Shown: in pieces, positions 35,649-43,006 of the stretch
How positions within the stretch are numbered: position 1 is the first letter of the stretch
Layout: the number at the start of each line of letters is the position of its first letter
NCBI GenBank assembly: GCA_934438135.1
Contig: CAKSBP010000001.1
Location: forward strand, 62,001 to 126,000
DNA: 64,000 nucleotides
From: an uncultured Clostridium sp.
GTDB taxonomy: Bacteria; Bacillota; Clostridia; Lachnospirales; Lachnospiraceae
Direction: 5' to 3'
Translations under genes and position numbers: made by a program
The notes under the pieces: generated by a model
What the model was told of the DNA's origin: nothing
Seen by the model: the letters and a program-made list of their open reading frames with translations, nothing else
Databases searched by the model: none

Positions 35649-37454
35649 TTAATGAGCTGCCAGTACTCTTTTTAGTTCATCTGTTACATTTATACTCTTC
35701 AAAATTATTTTTGTTTCTTCTTTTGATACACAAATAAAACTTTCTTTTTTTAATATTTCCCCTGTATTTATAGCTGACAGAATATCATACGGACTATACA
35801 AAATCCTTGATTCCTGATTTTTTTCCAATCGATATTCATACAGTTCATGTTCAAACTTATAAATTTCTTTTAAACTATCCTCGTCATACTTACGAATAGT
35901 ATCCTGTATAATGTTTTCTACCAATGTATACAAGTAAATTCTTCTAGTCTCCCCATCAAAATCCTGGTCAATCGGTATATGTTCCGATTGATTGTATATT
36001 TTTTCAATTAAATCCTGGTATTGATTATAAATATTAATCAAACTGTATTTTTTTAATACATAAACAGTGGAACATTTGTATGTACTGCCTGCAACAACAA
36101 ATGCACTAACTAAATAATCCATACGCCTGTACTTTGTCCTTACTGGCGAATCAAATGTATAATACTGTATAAAAACATCTTTATAATCCAGAATCATTTG
36201 ATGCAGTTTTTCATTGAATTTGTTTGCAATATATACACTCTGCTCTATCTGCGTTGGATCAAAATATACAGATTCCGCAATCTTACTGGTTTCATAAGTA
36301 TTTGGTAAAGGGATAAATAAATGCAGCTGCAGATTCTTTATTCCATAAATCATCAATTCCTGAACCATTTTTATAGTATCTGTAAAATATGCAGTTGTTT
36401 CATCTGGAAATCCATAAATAAAAGATACTGTAAGCTCAAATCCATACTTATCCAGTAAAATTATCTTTTCTAATGCATCCTCCAGCCTCAAATTTTTATG
36501 TACAATTTTTTGCAGTTCCTGAGACCCTGTCTCAATTCCAATAAAAATACGTTTGCATCCCGCATCACGCATTTTTTTCATACATTCTTCATCTAATACA
36601 TCAATTCGCGATGAACATCCCCATGTAAAATCCAGCTTTTCTTCTATCATCCGTTCACAAAAATTAATCAAATGCCGTTTATTTGCAGTAAACATATCAT
36701 GCTCTAATGAAAATGTATTAATACCATATTTTTGATTAAGTGTCTTCATCTCTTGAATCAGCTGTTCAATCGGTTTAATTCTAAATTTTCTGCCCCAGAA
36801 CATACTTGTTGAACAAAAAGTACAGTCATATGGACAGCCTCTTCCAGCTTCTATTGGAAAATAATTTATACTCTGCATTACACTTACATCGTAATCAAAA
36901 TCACAAACTGTATATTCACTTAACTGCTCACTTGGTATCATCTTATCATACCAGGTAACACAAATTCCTTTGTTATCTCTATATGCAATTCCTTTTAAAT
37001 CAGTGTAACTTTCATGATTAACTAATCTTTTCATTAATTCAGATATATACAATTCGCCTTCCCCTATCCCAATAAGATCTATAAAGGGAAAATAATTCAA
37101 ACTATCTTCTGCGCACAATGCTGATTGTGGACCGCCAAAGATAATAATAATACTGCTGTCTCTTTCTTTCAGCCGTTCTGCCATACACAATGTGACTGCA
37201 TATGAACTACACATGGTATAAAAATCTACTACTTTTGGATGAAAATTATAAATATACTCTACCATGTTTTCTATATTAATATCCATATTATCTACATACT
37301 GAATTTCGCCAATTCTATTCAGATAATCAAAGTTAATTACCCTTGCCTCTAAAGAAGTCTCTCTTTTCAGTACACCTGCTAATGAATACAATCCTAATGG
37401 TGGTGTTATATTACTAAGCAGAAAGTCTACTGTATTAACAAATAAAATATCCAT
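35649..37454 (-). CDS. Cobalamin-binding radical SAM enzyme (peptide modification)
   Basis: The 601-aa protein has an N-terminal B12-binding-like domain (1 to about 150: PPLGLYSLAGVLKR, VVDFYTMCSSYAVTLCMAE, IIFGGPQSA). The radical SAM core has CPYDCTFC (CxxxCxxC) at about 205-213, then FSLEHDMFTANKRHL, RIFIGIETGSQE and VSFIYGFPDET. A C-terminal extension of about 200 residues (400-601) is not recognised. Members of this class methylate unactivated carbons or rearrange rings, and several act on RiPPs. The upstream 58-residue precursor and the M16 peptidases support a peptide substrate. The reaction is not predictable from sequence. Confidence 0.9.
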   Translation of the reverse strand: MDILFVNTVDFLLSNITPPLGLYSLAGVLKRETSLEARVINFDYLNRIGEIQYVDNMDINIENMVEYIYNFHPKVVDFYTMCSSYAVTLCMAERLKERDSSIIIIFGGPQSALCAEDSLNYFPFIDLIGIGEGELYISELMKRLVNHESYTDLKGIAYRDNKGICVTWYDKMIPSEQLSEYTVCDFDYDVSVMQSINYFPIEAGRGCPYDCTFCSTSMFWGRKFRIKPIEQLIQEMKTLNQKYGINTFSLEHDMFTANKRHLINFCERMIEEKLDFTWGCSSRIDVLDEECMKKMRDAGCKRIFIGIETGSQELQKIVHKNLRLEDALEKIILLDKYGFELTVSFIYGFPDETTAYFTDTIKMVQELMIYGIKNLQLHLFIPLPNTYETSKIAESVYFDPTQIEQSVYIANKFNEKLHQMILDYKDVFIQYYTFDSPVRTKYRRMDYLVSAFVVAGSTYKCSTVYVLKKYSLINIYNQYQDLIEKIYNQSEHIPIDQDFDGETRRIYLYTLVENIIQDTIRKYDEDSLKEIYKFEHELYEYRLEKNQESRILYSPYDILSAINTGEILKKESFICVSKEETKIILKSINVTDELKRVLAAH

Positions 37455-37489
37455 ATTCCCACCCCTTTTTATCTAGAAAAAGTGTGCAT

Positions 37490-37598
37490 CCTGCAGAACA
37501 TTTTATATGATAGGATTCTGCATACTCAAAAACCAAAACTTCCTATCACATAAAAACAGATACTAGCCCAAATATATGGACTAGTACCCCGTTCCTCC
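37490..37598 (-). other. Structured intercistronic RNA between precursor and radical SAM gene
   Basis: Three inverted repeats lie in this 144-nt gap. TACTAGCCC/GGACTAGTA (37561-37586) is followed on the minus strand by TCTGTTTTTATG, a likely partial terminator. TGCAGAA/TTCTGCA and TATGATAGGA/TCCTATCACATA overlap and cannot both form. AGGAGGAACG directly follows the precursor stop without a nearby start codon. Confidence 0.6.
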
Positions 37599-37775
37599 TT
37601 AAATGGTAACTGTAATTGAAATAGATACGGAATCCTGTCCATCTTCCTGGCTTAAGTTAACACCCTGTTCTGACTGGATTGCTTCTAACATATCCTCATT
37701 CCTAATTACTACTTTTCCATCCACGATTTCTACATCATCTTTTCCTACACAGATTTCCTTTTTTTCTTTTGACAT
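37599..37775 (-). CDS. RiPP precursor with Ser/Val/Ile/Thr-rich C-terminus
   Basis: The 58-residue peptide begins MSKEKKEICVGKDDVEIVDG and ends in QDSVSISITVTI. The acidic, charged first 47 residues look like a leader; the last 11 residues alternate polar and beta-branched amino acids, as a core meant for backbone or side-chain modification would. The only Cys is at position 9 in the leader. The ribosome site is AAAGGAG. It sits between the winged-helix gene and the cobalamin radical SAM gene in one operon. I know no precursor family with this core. The opposite-strand frame over the same region is a shadow. Confidence 0.82.
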   Translation of the reverse strand: MSKEKKEICVGKDDVEIVDGKVVIRNEDMLEAIQSEQGVNLSQEDGQDSVSISITVTI

Positions 37776-37846
37776 AATAATGTCTCCTTTCTTTTATGTA
37801 TTTTTTATATAAAACAATTTATAAAACTGCTTTATATCGATTAAAA

Positions 37847-38404
37847 TTATTTCTTTTCGTCAAGCTCACTATATACGGAAACAAGATTGTATTGTTTCAC
37901 AGGTTTACCTGACTCAAAACTTTCTTTTTCAAAACGTTCTTGTAAATTATGCAGTTCCTGTATCTTCTTTTGTATCAAAACAGCATATTCTTCATTTAAC
38001 ATAGCCCCAGTTGCCTGTGTTGTATATAATTTATCCCCTCGCATAGAACTAATCATTCTCTCTACAAGGGAGCCAAACTGCTTGGATTCAAGAATAAGCT
38101 GTTTCTCTGAATCAATCTTAATATTTGCCTCTGTTTGTTTATGTATCAGCCTATAAGTTTTATTTATTATCCCATCGACTACTGGCTGTATAGATTCTTC
38201 TAATACTCCTTCCTTTACCATATAGTCTAAGTAATATTGTGTTTTTATAATGTGCAGATTCAGATATTTAGCAATCTGTTCTACTGTCCTATTTTCACCA
38301 TAGGTATAAGAAATAATATCTGTAATAATGCCACTTTGCAGTTTTCGTTTATGTCTATCTTTTATTTTATTGTCTAAATCTATTTTTACAGTTTCTTCCT
38401 CCAA
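37847..38404 (-). CDS. Winged-helix (ArsR/PadR-like) regulator of the RiPP operon
   Basis: The 185-aa protein has a helix-turn-helix in its first half: GIITDIISYTYGENRTVEQI, AKYLNLHIIKTQYYLDYMVK, then a wing VDGIINKTYRLI. The second half is helical, ending in a coiled coil (KKIQELHNLQERFEKES), probably for dimerisation. The start codon is TTG with AGGAGGTG 7 nt upstream. It is the second gene of the operon, so it could be an autoregulator. The direct repeats at 39754-39774 are a candidate operator. It could also be a leader-binding (RRE-like) winged-helix protein rather than a DNA-binding one. Confidence 0.72.
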   Translation of the reverse strand: MEEETVKIDLDNKIKDRHKRKLQSGIITDIISYTYGENRTVEQIAKYLNLHIIKTQYYLDYMVKEGVLEESIQPVVDGIINKTYRLIHKQTEANIKIDSEKQLILESKQFGSLVERMISSMRGDKLYTTQATGAMLNEEYAVLIQKKIQELHNLQERFEKESFESGKPVKQYNLVSVYSELDEKK

Positions 38405-38417
38405 TATTACCCACCTC

Positions 38418-39689
38418 CTACACTACAAATTTTTCTATAATTGTATCAAATGCACATCTTCCAATACAGGCAAATCCCAGATTTTCAGGTGCTAAAATAT
38501 CATAAAGTACATTATTCACTTCCTCCAGCTGTAAAAGTTTAATTTCACGGATTTCGTTATCTGGTGAATAACTATATGCACTTTTGGCTCTTTTTAATAA
38601 CTGAAACGCTTGTTCTTTCACATCATTATTCTTATACATTCTGCTGGTTATAGTATTTCGCTTGGCTTTTTCAAGTTCTTCTTGTGTAAACCCTTTTTCC
38701 CTCATTTCATTCAAAGATTCCTGCATAATGTCAAACACATCCGTTAATTTATCTGAATTAAATACTGCTGTAACTCCAAGTGCTAAAAAACGGCCTGTAA
38801 AGTTACCAAACCCCCCCATATTGTAAGAGAGTCCCTTTTTGATCCTCAACATATATCCCATTCTTTTAAATAAAATTGGATCTAACATAGCCTTTAGAAA
38901 TAATTCCACGGAGTTAGCGATTTTATTTCGATTTTCATTTGTAATTTTCCGATAACATAATGATAATATCGAATTTTCACCATTAAAGTTTGGATTAAAA
39001 AAATAGCCTGGCGTAATCTGAACAGGCTCCATACTCTTTTTCATCGTTTCATCTTGTATACATCCAAAGTATTTTTCAATCAATTCTTTGGCCTCATCAT
39101 ATTGAAAATCACCACAGATAACAACAGCTGAATTCTCTGGAACATACACATCTTTAATTTTCTGTAGTACCATTTCTTTCGTAAACTCTCTTATATTATT
39201 TCTCTTTCCTACAATAATACGCCCAACTCCAGCATCACTATACAGTGCTTGAACTGCTCTTCCGGATATTTGACTAAAAGAGGAATAATAACTTACTAAT
39301 TCTCTTTCAACCACTTTCTTCTCATTATCAAAAACAGAATCCTTAAACTCTCTATGCTGAAAAACTAATTCTGACAGAAGCTCAAGATATAACTGCAGAT
39401 TATCTGACATTCCATATATATAGAATGCGGTATTTTCCTTATCTGTCTGAGCATTATAAATTGCGCCACTATCTCGCATCTTTTCCATATTAACACTCAT
39501 ACGGCTTCCATCTTGATTGTCACTTGCTAATATATGCTCTATAAAATGTGCAATCCCATTATCTTCATCTGTCTCATACATACTTCCATAATTAACAATT
39601 ACGCCTGCAGTTACAACTTTTATTGACTTATCTCTATGCATTACAACCTTAAATCCATTATCCATGTAATAACTTAGCTTTTCAAACAC
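38418..39689 (-). CDS. M16 (insulinase-like) zinc peptidase, first of a pair
   Basis: The 423-aa protein has HFIEH at residues 48-52 (HxxEH), followed by YNAQTDKENTAFYIYGM and ERELVSYYSSFSQISGR. The C-terminal domain has SYNMGGFGNFTGR. It is paralogous to the M16 protein at 33038, and both keep the zinc motif, unlike pairs where one partner is dead. The start codon is GTG (39689) with GGAG 8 nt upstream. As first gene of the operon it defines the 5' end of the cluster. Presumed role: half of a heterodimeric leader peptidase. Confidence 0.9.
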   Translation of the reverse strand: MFEKLSYYMDNGFKVVMHRDKSIKVVTAGVIVNYGSMYETDEDNGIAHFIEHILASDNQDGSRMSVNMEKMRDSGAIYNAQTDKENTAFYIYGMSDNLQLYLELLSELVFQHREFKDSVFDNEKKVVERELVSYYSSFSQISGRAVQALYSDAGVGRIIVGKRNNIREFTKEMVLQKIKDVYVPENSAVVICGDFQYDEAKELIEKYFGCIQDETMKKSMEPVQITPGYFFNPNFNGENSILSLCYRKITNENRNKIANSVELFLKAMLDPILFKRMGYMLRIKKGLSYNMGGFGNFTGRFLALGVTAVFNSDKLTDVFDIMQESLNEMREKGFTQEELEKAKRNTITSRMYKNNDVKEQAFQLLKRAKSAYSYSPDNEIREIKLLQLEEVNNVLYDILAPENLGFACIGRCAFDTIIEKFVV

Positions 39690-40099
39690 AATATCATCTC
39701 CAATACTCTGCTTTTAATATCTATCCAATATTTATGTATTCTCTATTTTTCACTTCATATACCTTTCATATACCTATACTCTTTTTTCATAGTATCATAT
39801 GTCTATTTAAGCAGCAACTTTTTTCTCATTTTATTACAATAAAAAAGAATTTTTATCTTTTTTATTTATTTTTCTAAAAAGATTCGCATAATAATTTTTA
39901 TTTTGAAAGCTGGCATTTTCATCTCCATTAAATTAAAACATTCAAATTGATAATATCGCTGGTTATAGCAAATTGCACAAATTTTCATTTCAAAAATCAT
40001 CATTTTAAACATTTTATCTATTTTCTTGTATTATCAGTTGATTAAACTATATTATAATAGTATAATATATATATTAATATCAAGTAAGGAGGAGTATAA
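39690..40099. promoter_or_regulatory. Divergent AT-rich intergenic region with two promoters
   Basis: The 410-bp gap separates the RiPP operon from the cellulase gene. Towards the cellulase, TTGATT (40038), 17 bp, TATAAT (40061-40066) is a strong promoter. Towards the RiPP operon, TTGCTG (39812-39817), 17 bp, TACTAT (39789-39794) is plausible. Two direct copies of GGTATATGAA (minus strand; 39754-39763 and 39765-39774, 11 bp apart) lie in the RiPP leader. No other gene is visible. Confidence 0.65.
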
Positions 40100-41650
40100 A
40101 TGCACAAGTTAAATTTCAAAGGATTACGTACAGTAGCTGCATTGGCATTATCTGCTATATTACTAGCAGGTTCCATTCCACATGGGAGTATTCAGGCAAC
40201 CACTGTAAATACAACAGACAAAACTGCTAATGAAGTTGTAGCAGACATGACAGCCGGCTGGAATCTAGGTAATTCTTTAGATTCTCTAGGGGTATCAGCT
40301 CCAGCAGTAAGTTCAAACGAAACAGCTTGGGGCAATCCAACAGTAACACGAGAGTTGATTCAGACAGTAGCAGCTGCAGGTTTCAACACAATAAGAATCC
40401 CTGTATCATGGGGACAATATACAACCGGTTCTAACTATCAGATTCCAGACTTCTGGATGTCACGTGTAAAAGAAGTCGTTGATTACTGTATTGACAATGG
40501 AATGTATGTAATTTTAAATTCACATCATGATACAAATTATTATTCTCCAACTAACGCAAAGAAAGCAGAATCTGAGAAATACTTCAAATCAATTTGGACA
40601 CAGATTGGTAATAAGTTTAAAAATTATGATTCACACTTAGTATTTGAGACAATGAACGAACCAAGACTCATAGGTACCAGTGATGAATGGTGGTTCCCAC
40701 GTAACAATCCAAATAATGCAGTAAAAGAAGCTATTTCCTGTATCAATGATTACAATCAGACAGCATTAGATGCAATCCGTGCTACAGGTGGCAACAATGC
40801 AACAAGATGTGTCATGATTCCAGGTTACTGTGCTTCCTCCGATGGATGTATGATAGATTCTTTCAAACTTCCAAAGGATTCAGCTTCTGGAAGATTAATT
40901 GTATCTGTACATGCATACACACCATATGATTTCACTCTTAATACAAATGGAACAGATAAGTTCACAGACACATCCGCTCTTGATTCTCTTTTCTCTGATT
41001 TAAACAGCAAATTCTTATCCCAAGGAACACCAGTTATAATTGGAGAGATGAGTGCATCCAACAAAAACAATACATCCGAAAGAGTAAAATGGGCAGATTA
41101 TTACTGGGGTCTTGCAGAGAAGTATAATAACATAGCTATGTGTCTCTGGGATAACAATGTCTATAATAATCCAAGTAATGCAGGTGAAGCCCATCAGTAC
41201 ATAGATCGTTCCAATCTTCAATGGAAAGATCCAGCCATCATCCAAACAATCATGAATCATGTTGATGGTACACCAGCTAAAAACGGTCCAAGCACAAAAC
41301 CAGTTCCAACACCATCTCAAAATCCAACTCAGACACCATCGCAGTCACCATCTGAAACCCCAAACATTAATGGACTTAAAGTTGTTCCTATGTTAAATGA
41401 TTGGGGTGCCGGTTTCGAGTACCAGATAACTGTTAAAAACGAAGGCACAGCAGTAGATACCTGGAAAATTAAAGTAAAAAAATCTGATATTCAAATTACT
41501 GAATACTGGTGTGTAAACATAAATGAAGATGGAAACTACTATGTGATTACACCATTATCATGGAACGCAAAACTAGAAAAAGGAGAAAGTACCACTTTCG
41601 GCATTAAAGGAACTACTCATGCTAATAATGTAGCATTTACTATTCAATAG
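40100..41650 (+). CDS. Secreted GH5 cellulase with CBM2-like domain
   Basis: The 516-aa protein has a signal peptide (1 to about 34) and a GH5 TIM-barrel (about 45-390) with acid/base Glu187 in ETMNEPR and nucleophile Glu316 in VIIGEMSA. Other GH5 blocks are TAGWNLGNSLD, NTIRIPVSW and LNSHHD. A Pro/Thr/Ser linker (TPSQNPTQTPSQSPSETP) joins a C-terminal module of about 80 residues with WGAGFEYQITVKNEG and WNAKLEKGESTTFGIKGT, characteristic of CBM2. GH5 endoglucanases cut internal beta-1,4 bonds of cellulose or related glucans. The ribosome site is AAGGAGG. It is monocistronic, with its own promoter and terminator. Confidence 0.95.
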   Translation: MHKLNFKGLRTVAALALSAILLAGSIPHGSIQATTVNTTDKTANEVVADMTAGWNLGNSLDSLGVSAPAVSSNETAWGNPTVTRELIQTVAAAGFNTIRIPVSWGQYTTGSNYQIPDFWMSRVKEVVDYCIDNGMYVILNSHHDTNYYSPTNAKKAESEKYFKSIWTQIGNKFKNYDSHLVFETMNEPRLIGTSDEWWFPRNNPNNAVKEAISCINDYNQTALDAIRATGGNNATRCVMIPGYCASSDGCMIDSFKLPKDSASGRLIVSVHAYTPYDFTLNTNGTDKFTDTSALDSLFSDLNSKFLSQGTPVIIGEMSASNKNNTSERVKWADYYWGLAEKYNNIAMCLWDNNVYNNPSNAGEAHQYIDRSNLQWKDPAIIQTIMNHVDGTPAKNGPSTKPVPTPSQNPTQTPSQSPSETPNINGLKVVPMLNDWGAGFEYQITVKNEGTAVDTWKIKVKKSDIQITEYWCVNINEDGNYYVITPLSWNAKLEKGESTTFGIKGTTHANNVAFTIQ

Positions 41651-41660
41651 CAGACTTGAC

Positions 41661-41699
41661 AATAGCCAAGTTTGGATTAAAAATCCAAACTTGGCTATT
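41661..41699 (+). terminator. Terminator of the cellulase gene
   Basis: An 18-bp perfect stem (AATAGCCAAGTTTGGATT and its complement) has a 3-nt loop. It is followed by TATAACAATCTTT and also faces the convergent amidohydrolase gene. Confidence 0.9.
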
Positions 41700-41734
41700 T
41701 ATAACAATCTTTAACATATTTAGAATTATCGTAG

Positions 41735-42922
41735 TCACACTTTATGGTTTTTTAACCACTGAATTGCACTATATGCATGAATGGCTGCACCTGTCGATAA
41801 AATTTCCTCATTGAATACCACACTCGGATGATGCATAGGGTATCCATACTGTGGATTTTCTTCTTTAGTTCCAGCTCCCAGCATTAGGTACAGAGATGGC
41901 ACCTCATAAGTGAAGGATGCGAAATCCTCTGAACCCATGCCACTTCCTCGATAAGATATAACTGATTTTTCTCCAACGATATCTTTCACATATCCTCCAA
42001 TCTCATCTGCCATTTTCTCATCATTAATTAATGGAGGTACGGAAGCAACTTCCTCTATCACAGCCTTTCCTCGAAACATTTTTCCCATAGAAGATACGAT
42101 TTCCTCCATTCTCTTATAAATGAAACTGCCAATATCTTTTTTATGATATCGAATCGTACCTTCCAGAACAGCTTTTGTTGGAATTACATTGTGAGTCTCT
42201 CCACTAATAAATTTTCCGACTGTTATGACTGCAGATTCTGTTGCAGAAATCTCACGACTGATAATCTCCTGGATAGCTAAATAGATATGGGTCGCAATAT
42301 TAATTGGATCCACACCTGTTTCGGGCATTGCTCCATGGCAGCTTGTCCCCTCTGCTACAATCCGAAATACTGTACACCCTGCAATACTGGTACCCAATCC
42401 ATATAACACTACATTGGAAGGTGTTCCAGAATTCACGTGCATTGCCATAGCTGCATCAACCTTAGGATTTTCAAGGACACCTGCCTTAAGCATAGTCTTT
42501 GCTCCCTGAAACCCTTCCTCATTGGGTTGAAATACTAATTTTACCGTACCCTCGATTTCGTTCTGGTACTCTTTTAATAACTTAGATGCTCCTAGAAGCA
42601 TTGCCGTATGCATGTCATGTCCACAAGCATGCATATTACCATTCGTTGACTTAAAAGGACATTGTGTTTCTTCTGTAACGGGTAAAGAGTCCATATCCGC
42701 TCTTAATAAGATTACTTTGCCTGGTTTTTCTCCTTCAATCGTAGCAACGATTCCACTCTCACAAATTTCTTTGGGTTCATATCCAAATTCCCTAAGTTTA
42801 TTCTTTACATACATTTTCGTAATCGGAAGTTTATCTCCAACTTCTGGATTTTTATGAATCTCTCTTCGAATAGCAATAAGCTCATCTTGTATTTTTCTCG
42901 CACTCTCTAGAATGGCATTCAT
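41735..42922 (-). CDS. M20-family amidohydrolase (N-acyl amino acid/peptide deacylase)
   Basis: The 395-aa protein belongs to the M20D group of hippurate or N-acyl-amino-acid hydrolases. Motifs are RREIHKNPEVG, LRADMDSLPVTE, HACGHDMHTAMLLGASKLL (metal-binding Cys/His), QPNEEGFQGAKTML and GSEDFASFTYEVP. The dimerisation insert lies in the middle (about 185-295). It would remove acyl or aminoacyl groups from amino acids or small peptides in the cytoplasm. The start at 42922 has AAGGAGG 6 nt upstream. The exact substrate cannot be read from sequence. Confidence 0.92.
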   Translation of the reverse strand: MNAILESARKIQDELIAIRREIHKNPEVGDKLPITKMYVKNKLREFGYEPKEICESGIVATIEGEKPGKVILLRADMDSLPVTEETQCPFKSTNGNMHACGHDMHTAMLLGASKLLKEYQNEIEGTVKLVFQPNEEGFQGAKTMLKAGVLENPKVDAAMAMHVNSGTPSNVVLYGLGTSIAGCTVFRIVAEGTSCHGAMPETGVDPINIATHIYLAIQEIISREISATESAVITVGKFISGETHNVIPTKAVLEGTIRYHKKDIGSFIYKRMEEIVSSMGKMFRGKAVIEEVASVPPLINDEKMADEIGGYVKDIVGEKSVISYRGSGMGSEDFASFTYEVPSLYLMLGAGTKEENPQYGYPMHHPSVVFNEEILSTGAAIHAYSAIQWLKNHKV

Positions 42923-43006
42923 AGTAATCCTCCTTTCACTCAGTATATTAGTATACCGCCTATTAAAAAAATCATAACAAAGAGAATAGTTAAGATTACA
43001 CAATAA

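Noticed and set aside
37603..37812. Plus-strand 69-codon frame
   Set aside because: It is the complement of the precursor at 37599-37775, which has a ribosome site and operon context; the plus frame has neither.
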